Assembly: GCF_009849585.1 (NCBI RefSeq)
Contig: NZ_VCRN01000023.1
Span: forward strand, 1-64,000
DNA length: 64,000 nucleotides
Source: Bacillus sp. ZZV12-4809
GTDB lineage: Bacteria; Bacillota; Bacilli; Bacillales; Cytobacillaceae
Direction of reading: 5' to 3'
This document shows, piece after piece, positions 57,426 through 64,000 of this stretch (within the stretch, counting starts at the first letter, position 1; the number at the start of each line of letters is the position of its first letter). The translations under genes were made by a program, and so were the position numbers. Under the pieces are notes generated by a model. It searched no databases and was not told the origin of the DNA. It saw only the letters and a list, made by a program, of their open reading frames with translations.

Positions 57426-58790
57426 TCACACCGCTGCCACCGCAGCAAAGAATTCATTGTAAAGCGCCTCTACCGCGCGTTTTTCATCCGCTGCCTGGAC
57501 GCCAAACATCATGCTTACTTCAGATGAACCCTGATTAATCATTTCCATATTGACTTTCGCTTTAGCGAGAGCTTTGGAGGCACGGGCCATCGTTCCGATA
57601 TTCTGGCGCATCCCCTCTCCAACCACCATAATAAGTGATAGGCTGTGCTGGATTTTTACCTCATCCGCCTGAAGTTCATGCTGTATGCGGCTCAGAATTT
57701 CTTCCTCCATCCCAGCAGTAAACTGATTTTCACGCAGAATAATGGAGATGTCATCAATTCCTGATGGAGTATGCTCATAGCTCAGTCCATATTCCTCCAG
57801 AATGGTCAGCAGCCTTCTCCCAAAACCGACTTCCCTGTTCATTAAATATTTGCCGACATAGATGCTGCAGAATCCCTGATCACTGGCAATCCCGATTACA
57901 GGTCCATTCGTGTTATCCCGCTCGTTCACTATCCTTGTGCCGGGAGCAGATGGATTATTCGTATTTTTTATCTGTACAGGGATGCCAGCCCGAAATGCCG
58001 GCACAAGCGCTTCATCATGCAGGACGGTAAAACCCGCATAAGAAAGCTCCCGCATTTCCCGGTATGTCAGTTCTTTGATTTCTTTAGGGCTTTCCACAAT
58101 AAATGGATTAACCGAATAAACGGCATCCACATCTGTAAAGTTCTCATATAAATCCGCCTTGACTGCCCCGGCCAAAATGGAGCCTGTCACATCCGATCCG
58201 CTTCTTGAAAATGTGAACACCTGCCCATCCCTGCTGTATCCAAAGAAACCCGGAAAAACAATGATCCCATCCTGTTCCCTTAATGAAAGCAGATTGTCAT
58301 ATGCTTCAGGAAGCACCTGCGCATTGCCGGGCTCAGGGCTGACAAGCAATCCGGCTTCCTTCGGGTTCACATATCTTGCTTCGAGGCCCTGATGCTGAAA
58401 ATAGGCTGCTACAAGCTTAGCGTTATTATCCTCGCCGCTTGCCTTAATCAGATCCATGAACGCTTCAGGATCGTGCGTATCACTGGAGAGCCTTGAAAAA
58501 AGATCCTCCCTGATTGTATCTTTAATAGCAGGCCCAAGCTCCAATTCATCCGCCATTTGGCCATACCGCTCCAATACAGCTTCTGCCAAGTCAACTGGAT
58601 CTTCCCCGTGAATCCGTTTCTCTGCACAGGCGATTAATAAATCAGTAACCTTGTCATCCCCTGAAAATCGCTTCCCTGGAGCCGAGACAACAATGATCTT
58701 CCGCTCTGGATCGGCAGTTACAATATTGAAAACCTTCTCGATTTGCTTTCCGGATGCTAAAGAGGATCCTCCGAACTTCACGACATTCAT
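57426..58790 (-). CDS. thrD: aspartate kinase (aspartokinase III, YclM/ThrD-like)
   Basis: A 454-residue monofunctional aspartokinase, the first step toward lysine, threonine and methionine. Kinase motifs: VVKFGGSSLASGKQ at the N terminus, FSRSGSDVTGSILAGAVKADLYENFTDVDAVYSVNP and YAGFTVLHDEALVPA. Two ACT-type regulatory repeats make up the C-terminal third (ISIILREN ..., LIMVVGEGMRQNIGTMARASKALAKAKVNMEMINQGSSEVSMMFGV). Length equals YclM of B. subtilis. ATG at 58790 follows GGGAG; no lysine riboswitch is seen upstream. Confidence 0.9.
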   Translation of the reverse strand: MNVVKFGGSSLASGKQIEKVFNIVTADPERKIIVVSAPGKRFSGDDKVTDLLIACAEKRIHGEDPVDLAEAVLERYGQMADELELGPAIKDTIREDLFSRLSSDTHDPEAFMDLIKASGEDNNAKLVAAYFQHQGLEARYVNPKEAGLLVSPEPGNAQVLPEAYDNLLSLREQDGIIVFPGFFGYSRDGQVFTFSRSGSDVTGSILAGAVKADLYENFTDVDAVYSVNPFIVESPKEIKELTYREMRELSYAGFTVLHDEALVPAFRAGIPVQIKNTNNPSAPGTRIVNERDNTNGPVIGIASDQGFCSIYVGKYLMNREVGFGRRLLTILEEYGLSYEHTPSGIDDISIILRENQFTAGMEEEILSRIQHELQADEVKIQHSLSLIMVVGEGMRQNIGTMARASKALAKAKVNMEMINQGSSEVSMMFGVQAADEKRAVEALYNEFFAAVAAV

Positions 58791-58975
58791 CCTGACATCT
58801 CCCAATCTCTGAAAATTTAATCTTTATTTTACTCTTATCCCAACAGAAATCAAGAGAAAATCTACCCCTAAAACACAAGTGTTCACCAGAAAAACACATA
58901 AAGATATATAAATATATTAATTATTCATATTCATTAGGATTATATCGCTGAAAATTATTATTTTAAAAAAACAAT

Positions 58976-58989
58976 AGAAAACGCTTACA
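58976..58989. promoter_or_regulatory. possible CcpA (cre) site
   Basis: On the minus strand TGTAAGCGTTTTCT matches the cre consensus TGWAAGCGNTTNCA at 13 of 14 positions. It lies in the divergent region between the aspartokinase gene and rsbY, 45 bases upstream of the sigma-B promoter candidate. Confidence 0.45.
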
Positions 58990-59030
58990 TTTTATTTTTT
59001 ACTTTTGCGTATTGCGTAGAGTAAAAATAG

Positions 59031-59056
59031 GTTTCCCCCCTCTTAAATTGGGGTAT
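59031..59056 (+). promoter_or_regulatory. candidate sigma-B promoter of rsbY
   Basis: GTTTCC, 14-base spacer and a perfect GGGTAT -10, about 58 bases before the start codon. In the B. cereus group rsbY is itself in the sigma-B regulon, so the placement fits. Confidence 0.65.
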
Positions 59057-59114
59057 ATGTTAAGGATATTATATAAAGAATTAAATCGTAAAAACACGGG
59101 AAGGGAAAAGGTTT

Positions 59115-60257
59115 ATGGGAATCCTAGTTGTGGACGATAATCAAGCCAACTTATTTGTTATTCAACATATATTAAAACGCGCCGGGTATAAAGATCATCT
59201 AACGTTTTCTTCTGCTAAAGATATGTTTCAGTATCTTCAGGGATATTCACCATTTTCAGCTGATATTAAAGCAGATATCATTCTGATGGATATTATGATG
59301 CCTGAAATGGATGGAATTGAAGCATGCCGCCAGCTTCAGCAAGATCCGCTTTTGAAGGATATTCCGGTGATTTTTGTAACTGCATTGGAGGACTCCAATA
59401 AGGTTGCAGAAGCTCTCGATGCGGGCGGGACTGATTATGTAATGAAGCCTATTAATAAGACGGAACTGCTTGCCCGCATTCGGGCTGCCTTAAGGCTTAA
59501 ATATGAAAAGGACTGGCATAAGGAGCAGGATAATAAAATTAAAAATGAATTGGATTTATCCATGCAGGTACAAACCAGCATGCTGAGCGAACCGATTTAT
59601 CATGAACATACGCTGTTAAAGGCTTCCTACCTGCCAGCCAATAAACTCGCAGGGGATATGTATTATTGGCATCAAATAGATGAACACCGCTATGCTGCCA
59701 TACAGCTTGATATGATGGGCCACGGAATTTCAGCTTCCCTAGTATGCATGTTTATCTCTTCTGTTCTCAGAGATGCCATCAGAACATGCAGTGACCCCGA
59801 ATATGTGATGAAGGAATTGAATCGCTGGATGAATTCACTGAATCAGCGTAATCAGCGTATTCCATATTACTTTACAGCCATTTATCTTGTCCTCAATAAA
59901 AAAGACAAAACAATTGAGTATGTAAATGCCGGGCACCCAGCCGGATATGCTCTTGTTGATAAAAATGAAATGCTCAGCTTATCAAGCAATATGTGTGCAG
60001 TCGGCTTTTTTGAAGATATTGCAATCCAAAAAGAAACGATTCCCTATACAGAGTCCATTCAGCTGCTATTGTTTACAGACGGTGTTGAAGAAGCAGTTGA
60101 GCAGAACAATCCCAATCCAAGTGAGTATCTTCAGCGCTTCGCATCCTTTTATTGGACTGCAGCCAGAACAGCAGAGCCAATCGATATGATACTGACTAAG
60201 CAGCAGCAGGTAAGCGCTGATGATGATATGTGTGTTGTGCTGATTCAGGCAGATTAG
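59115..60257 (+). CDS. rsbY: response regulator-PP2C phosphatase, RsbY-like
   Basis: A 380-residue protein: an N-terminal receiver domain (ILVVDDNQANLFVIQ, phospho-acceptor Asp in IILMDIMMPEMDG near 56, Lys in DYVMKPIN), a helical linker with EKDWHKEQDNKIKNELDLSMQVQTSML, and a C-terminal SpoIIE/RsbU-type PP2C phosphatase (LAGDMYYWHQID, QLDMMGHGISASLV, VNAGHPAGYAL, LLLFTDGVEEAVE, SADDDMCVV). In B. cereus RsbY dephosphorylates the anti-anti-sigma factor RsbV and so frees sigma-B, under control of the kinase RsbK. rsbM and rsbK lie convergently next to it, supporting the call. rsbV/rsbW/sigB are not in the window. Confidence 0.88.
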   Translation: MGILVVDDNQANLFVIQHILKRAGYKDHLTFSSAKDMFQYLQGYSPFSADIKADIILMDIMMPEMDGIEACRQLQQDPLLKDIPVIFVTALEDSNKVAEALDAGGTDYVMKPINKTELLARIRAALRLKYEKDWHKEQDNKIKNELDLSMQVQTSMLSEPIYHEHTLLKASYLPANKLAGDMYYWHQIDEHRYAAIQLDMMGHGISASLVCMFISSVLRDAIRTCSDPEYVMKELNRWMNSLNQRNQRIPYYFTAIYLVLNKKDKTIEYVNAGHPAGYALVDKNEMLSLSSNMCAVGFFEDIAIQKETIPYTESIQLLLFTDGVEEAVEQNNPNPSEYLQRFASFYWTAARTAEPIDMILTKQQQVSADDDMCVVLIQAD

Positions 60258-60327
60258 GATGTGTACATAATATTTTTTCGCTTATCATTGTTGTCCGTTG
60301 ATTACCTGTAAAAACAGCCTATACAAA

Positions 60328-60374
60328 AAAACAGAGTGCAGTCCTTTAAGATAGGATCTGCACTCTGTTTTTAT
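60328..60374 (-). terminator. rsbK-rsbM terminator, overlapping the rsbM 3' end
   Basis: On the minus strand AACAGAGTGCAG ... CTGCACTCTGTTTTTTTG. The 5' arm is made of the last codons of rsbM and the stop codon is in the loop. It may also stop rsbY transcription from the other side. Confidence 0.8.
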
Positions 60375-61200
60375 TTTTTACATCAGAAATTTTTCTAAAA
60401 ATCTTTTCCTGCAGGTTGATTTCTTCAAATACAGGGTCATCCATCCGCAGCGCTTCCTTGCTTCCAAGCCCCAGAACTCCCCCCATACTAAGGCTTTCAT
60501 TAAATAGATTAATAACGTGACGCTGCAGGTCAATATTAAAATAGATCATCACATTGCGGCAAATAATCACATGAAATTCATTAAAGGAGCCATCCGTCAC
60601 CAGATTATGCTGGGCAAAAACCATTCGATCAAGCAGAGATGCATTCAGATAAGCTGCTTCACAATCGGTTGTGTAGTATTCAGAAAAGGATTTTTTCCCG
60701 CCTGCCATAATGTAATTCTTTGTATAGAGCTGCATTTTTTGCAGAGGGATTACTCCGCTCTCTGCCTTCTTAAGCACCTTCTCATTGATGTCTGTAGCGT
60801 AAATTTTAGTTCGTTCACCCAGCCCCTCTTCTTCCATCAAAATAGACATGGAGTAGGCTTCTTCTCCAGTTGAACACCCTGCATGCCAAATTCTGATCTC
60901 CGGCAATTCGCTGAGCATCGGGACAACCTCCCCTCGAAAAGCTTTAAAAAAAGAAGGGTCCCGGAACATTTCTGTCACATTGATTGAAAAATCGCTCAGT
61001 ACCTTTTGCAGATACCCTTCTTCATGTATAACCTTTTCTGTAAGGCTTGTTATACTGGGCAGCCGATCCCTGCTAAGCCGGGTTTGGATTCTCCTGGCAA
61101 TTGATGATCGCATATATTGCCGGAAATCATATCCGGATAAACTATAAATGGCTTTTAAAAGCAATTCTATTTCTAATTCTTCCTTATTCAAGTCCTTCAT
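60346..61200 (-). CDS. rsbM: CheR-type methyltransferase, RsbM-like
   Basis: A 284-residue CheR methyltransferase. An N-terminal helical domain (YDFRQYMRSSIARRIQTRLS) is followed by the SAM-binding domain: IRIWHAGCSTGEEAYSMSILM, TKIYATDINEKVLKKAE and the conserved FHVIICRNVMIYFN. There are no chemotaxis genes nearby. In B. cereus RsbM methylates the sensor kinase RsbK and dampens its activity, and the kinase gene is directly upstream here (52 bases). That makes RsbM the best reading. Confidence 0.88.
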   Translation of the reverse strand: MKDLNKEELEIELLLKAIYSLSGYDFRQYMRSSIARRIQTRLSRDRLPSITSLTEKVIHEEGYLQKVLSDFSINVTEMFRDPSFFKAFRGEVVPMLSELPEIRIWHAGCSTGEEAYSMSILMEEEGLGERTKIYATDINEKVLKKAESGVIPLQKMQLYTKNYIMAGGKKSFSEYYTTDCEAAYLNASLLDRMVFAQHNLVTDGSFNEFHVIICRNVMIYFNIDLQRHVINLFNESLSMGGVLGLGSKEALRMDDPVFEEINLQEKIFRKISDVKNKNRVQILS

Positions 61201-61252
61201 TCCTCTACTTTCAAGAACAGATGATGTATTGACAGTGTCTGCAGGCTGCCTG

Positions 61253-64000
61253 CTATGAAAGCCATACTCTCATCACAGACAGGAGCTGGTCCAGTTTTAA
61301 CGGCTTGCTGATATAATCTGTTGCTCCTGCTTCCATACACTTTTCCCTATCGCCCTTCATTGCTTTGGCAGTAAGGGCAATGATTGGAACATCCTGGTGC
61401 CTGTCCAGCCCGCGTAGCCTCTTCATGGTTTCATATCCATCCATAACCGGCATCATAATATCCATCAGGACTATATCAATCTGTTCTGTACCCATGATTA
61501 AATCGAGACACTGCATTCCGTTTTCAGCTGTAAGGACATTCATGCCCTCTTTTTTCAATGCGTTTTTCAGTGCATAAATATTTCGGTGGTCATCATCAAC
61601 TACGATGACGGTTTTGTCTTTAAGCTCCGCACCTGTATGCTGATGCTCTGCTTCAGCATCCCCTTCGACATCTTGTGTTTCAGCTGTTTCAGACACTGCC
61701 GGGACGGGTTCAGCGGTTACAGCTGCTTCTTCAAAAGCAAGTGACCCCGCCTCTATTTCAGGCATTCCGTTTGGCAGATTCGGAATCACCAGTGTAAACC
61801 GGCTTCCCTTTCCTTCTTCGCTCTCAACTTTGCAAATACCGCCGAGCAGCTGGGCAAACTCTTTTGATATGGACAATCCAAGGCCTGTTCCGCCATATTT
61901 TCTCATTGTTGCGCCGTCGGCCTGCTGGAAGGCTTCAAAAATAAGCTGCTGCTTCTCGGATGGAATGCCAATCCCTGTATCAGTCACTGTTATTTTCAGC
62001 CAGTCATTTGTATAGCTGGATAACGGCAAGCCCAAGACATCGCTTGGTGAAGCCTTTTCAAACGTCACAGCTACCGAACCTTCTTCCGTAAACTTAAAGG
62101 CATTTGAAAGGAGGTTTTTCACAATCTGCTGCAGCCGCTGCTCATCGGTATTGAATACAGGAGGAACGTCCTCAGCAGAACTTACAGTAAATTCAATTTT
62201 TTTATGCTTGGCCACCTGTGTAAAATGCTGCTTCATCCTCTGCGACATTTCACTCATATTGACTTCCTCAAAGCTGATCTCCAGCTTCCCTACTTCTACT
62301 TTCGAAAGATCAAGGATATCATTAATCAGAGTAAGCAAGTCCTGTCCTGATGTATGAATAACCTTGGAAAATTCCTTCTGCTCCTCAGTCAGGATTTGAT
62401 CCGGATCTTCTGCCAGCATTTCCGATAAAAGCAGGATACTGTTAAGCGGGGTACGAAGCTCATGCGACATATTTGCCAAAAACTCTGATTTGTATTTTGA
62501 ACTGAGGCCCAGCTGTTTTGCTTTTTCCTCCAGCTCTTCCTTTGCAGCCTGAAGTTCTTCGGATTTCATTTCAGCATCTCTGGAGCGCTCTTCAAGCTGC
62601 TCATTAATCATACGCAGCTCTTCGGATTGACTCTGCATTTCTTCAGATTGCGCCTGCAGCTCCTCCGACTGGGACTGCAGCTCTTCAGCCTGTGCCTGCA
62701 GTTCCTCTGTCTGTGCCTGGGATTCAGCCAGTAAACGTTCAATCTCCATTCTTCCTGAAATATTCGTAATGGCTATTCCTAATGTTTCAATTACCTTTTC
62801 CAATAATTTAACCTGTGCATCAGTGAATGGCATCAAACTTGCCAGTTCCACAACTGCTACTGCCTCATCCTTCAGAATGACAGGTGCCATCATAATGCTT
62901 TTCGGCCGGACATCCCCCAGGCCAGTTGATAGGAGCTTGTAATCCTCGGGAACATCGTGCAGGAATATCGTTTTCTTATCTCTTACCGCTTGGCCTGCTA
63001 TTCCTTCTCCCTCATAGAAAAAGTCACGTCCTGCATCCCCGGCTCCACCTGCATAGGCAGCCTGTTTCCTAAATACAGGTTTGCTTCCGCTATCATCTTT
63101 CACATAAATGATTCCAAGATTGGCTCCCACAGCAGGTGTCAGCCGCGAAATAAGGTCATCCGCCAAATTGGCTATCGTTACATGCTGACTATAGATACTA
63201 ACCAATGAAGCAGATTGGCTTTGAATCCAGTTCTGTTCACTAATTTCAGCAGAATAGCGCTGTTCTTTCTCGTAATAGTTCTCAAGGGAATCAGCCATCG
63301 AGTTAAAGGCTTTCGCAATTTCCCCAATTTCATCTTTTGTTTCGATATTCAGCCTTGAAATGGATGAAAGGTCCTGATAATCAATATCCTTAATGCCTTT
63401 TGTAATCAAGCTGATGCTTCGGCCTGTGCTTCTGATTACCCAAACCGTTACTCCGATGATTAAAACAATGGCTATTGCTACCGCAGCAACCAAAGTTGAG
63501 ACTAACTGGCTATACGTGTCATTTGCACTTTCCAGTGAATCAGCCATTAGGGATTCCTGATACTCTTTAAAATCAGCCAGCTTGATCAGCAGTGCGCTTC
63601 GGTTTTCTCTCTCACTTCTATATAGTGCTTCCAGAGAATCCATTTCACCGCTTCCCATTAATTCAGTGAAGCTGGTTTGCATTTGAGCATATGATTGGTA
63701 TGCCCGCTCTACTTCTTTTAAGAGCAATCTCGAGTTCTGTCTATTTAATTCCTGCTCTAAATTAACTATTCGGGTTTGTATCCCCTCATGGTTGGCTTTC
63801 ACCAATTCAGCCGTCTTGACTGTATCTGCGGATTCTTTGTCTGTGAGCACACTCAGCAGCTCTTGGTCAGTCTGGTAAAATAGCTGTCTGATTTCTGTAG
63901 CCTGACTTACCTTATAATATCGATCCTCCACTATTTCCAGCATGTTTGCCTTTATTCCGTTCACCATTGACAGAATGACAAACATTAGAATAAATAAAAA
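61253..64000 (-). CDS. rsbK: hybrid histidine kinase, RsbK-like (5' end outside window)
   Basis: At least 914 residues, open to the window edge; the visible part begins inside an N-terminal transmembrane helix, so the start codon is to the right. Order: extracytoplasmic CHASE3-like region, second transmembrane helix STLVAAVAIAIVLIIGVTVWVI, HAMP, GAF, a heptad coiled coil (EELQAQAEELQSQSEELQAQ), HisKA with FLANMSHELRTPLNSI, HATPase (NLLSNAFKFT, DTGIGIP, GGTGLGLSI), and a C-terminal receiver (VIVVDDDHRNIY, LMDIMMPVMDGYE). This is the plan of B. cereus RsbK, the sensor that activates RsbY. Cotranscribed with rsbM. Confidence 0.88.
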   Translation of the reverse strand, partial: FLFILMFVILSMVNGIKANMLEIVEDRYYKVSQATEIRQLFYQTDQELLSVLTDKESADTVKTAELVKANHEGIQTRIVNLEQELNRQNSRLLLKEVERAYQSYAQMQTSFTELMGSGEMDSLEALYRSERENRSALLIKLADFKEYQESLMADSLESANDTYSQLVSTLVAAVAIAIVLIIGVTVWVIRSTGRSISLITKGIKDIDYQDLSSISRLNIETKDEIGEIAKAFNSMADSLENYYEKEQRYSAEISEQNWIQSQSASLVSIYSQHVTIANLADDLISRLTPAVGANLGIIYVKDDSGSKPVFRKQAAYAGGAGDAGRDFFYEGEGIAGQAVRDKKTIFLHDVPEDYKLLSTGLGDVRPKSIMMAPVILKDEAVAVVELASLMPFTDAQVKLLEKVIETLGIAITNISGRMEIERLLAESQAQTEELQAQAEELQSQSEELQAQSEEMQSQSEELRMINEQLEERSRDAEMKSEELQAAKEELEEKAKQLGLSSKYKSEFLANMSHELRTPLNSILLLSEMLAEDPDQILTEEQKEFSKVIHTSGQDLLTLINDILDLSKVEVGKLEISFEEVNMSEMSQRMKQHFTQVAKHKKIEFTVSSAEDVPPVFNTDEQRLQQIVKNLLSNAFKFTEEGSVAVTFEKASPSDVLGLPLSSYTNDWLKITVTDTGIGIPSEKQQLIFEAFQQADGATMRKYGGTGLGLSISKEFAQLLGGICKVESEEGKGSRFTLVIPNLPNGMPEIEAGSLAFEEAAVTAEPVPAVSETAETQDVEGDAEAEHQHTGAELKDKTVIVVDDDHRNIYALKNALKKEGMNVLTAENGMQCLDLIMGTEQIDIVLMDIMMPVMDGYETMKRLRGLDRHQDVPIIALTAKAMKGDREKCMEAGATDYISKPLKLDQLLSVMRVWLS

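Noticed and set aside
58791-58900. Lysine riboswitch (L box) before the aspartokinase gene
   Set aside because: The short AT-rich leader shows none of the L-box conserved blocks.

Overview
The window is chromosomal DNA of a low-GC, spore-forming type Gram-positive of the family Bacillaceae. Supporting evidence: the 5' end of a Bacillus-type 16S rRNA gene at the left edge, strong AAGGAGG ribosome-binding sites, many Bacillus-type operons (asb, glv, ahpCF, gvp of the B. megaterium type, rsbKMY), Fur and PerR boxes, and thiamine, glycine and manganese riboswitches. A Cytobacillus / Bacillus firmus-like organism fits the rRNA fragment, but about 170 bases do not settle the genus. I see no transposase, prophage gene, integrase, tRNA or CRISPR array.

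Layout. 1-0.5 kb: start of an rRNA operon on the minus strand with tandem promoters. 0.5-7 kb: hydrolase, HxlR regulator / MFS pump / aldo-keto reductase (ytcD-ytbD-ytbE type), a membrane PAS histidine kinase and a PhnA-like protein. 7.4-9.7 kb: PerR-controlled ahpC-ahpF. 9.7-13.5 kb: a maltose-6-phosphate type glv operon whose RpiR-family regulator is frameshifted. 13.6-16.5 kb: a DUF3298 protein, a BmrA-like exporter and a small conserved-looking ORF. 16.6-35.5 kb: an iron-acquisition island. It holds the complete petrobactin operon asbABCDEF, a binding lipoprotein, a Btr-like AraC/substrate-binding regulator, two FecCD permeases, a haem monooxygenase-like protein, an MFS exporter candidate, a YcgT-type flavoprotein and a second siderophore ABC importer. 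Six Fur boxes lie in the intergenic regions, and only one ATPase gene is present for two permease pairs. 35.6 kb: manganese catalase. 37-45.6 kb: a complete B. megaterium-type gas-vesicle cluster (gvpA-P-Q-B-R-N-F-G-L-S-K-J-T-U) with one additional, very long GvpT-like gene between gvpT and gvpU. 45.9-47.6 kb: tenA and thiW, each behind its own TPP riboswitch. 47.8-53.4 kb: lactate-oxidase family enzyme, hotdog thioesterase, small membrane proteins, a manganese riboswitch controlling a small FbpB-like protein plus TerC, and a DoxX-like protein behind an Fnr-type box. 53.8-58.8 kb: a second FbpB-like gene, purU behind a tandem glycine riboswitch, an MFS pump, a secreted helical protein and aspartokinase. 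59.1-64 kb: a sigma-B activating module of the B. cereus RsbY / RsbM / RsbK type; RsbK runs off the right edge.

Functional picture. Much of the window concerns iron and manganese status and stress. Fur probably co-ordinates petrobactin synthesis, export, import and haem handling; PerR controls peroxide detoxification; a manganese riboswitch controls TerC; and RsbK/M/Y would feed the general stress sigma factor. Candidate sigma-B promoters sit before rsbY, before the manganese catalase gene and before gvpA. Features not explained by ordinary genes are a dispersed 20-bp perfect palindrome in intergenic regions, two 20-21-bp phased arrays beside stop codons, a degenerate ~50-bp tandem repeat, and the 36-residue repeat expansion in the extra gas-vesicle protein.
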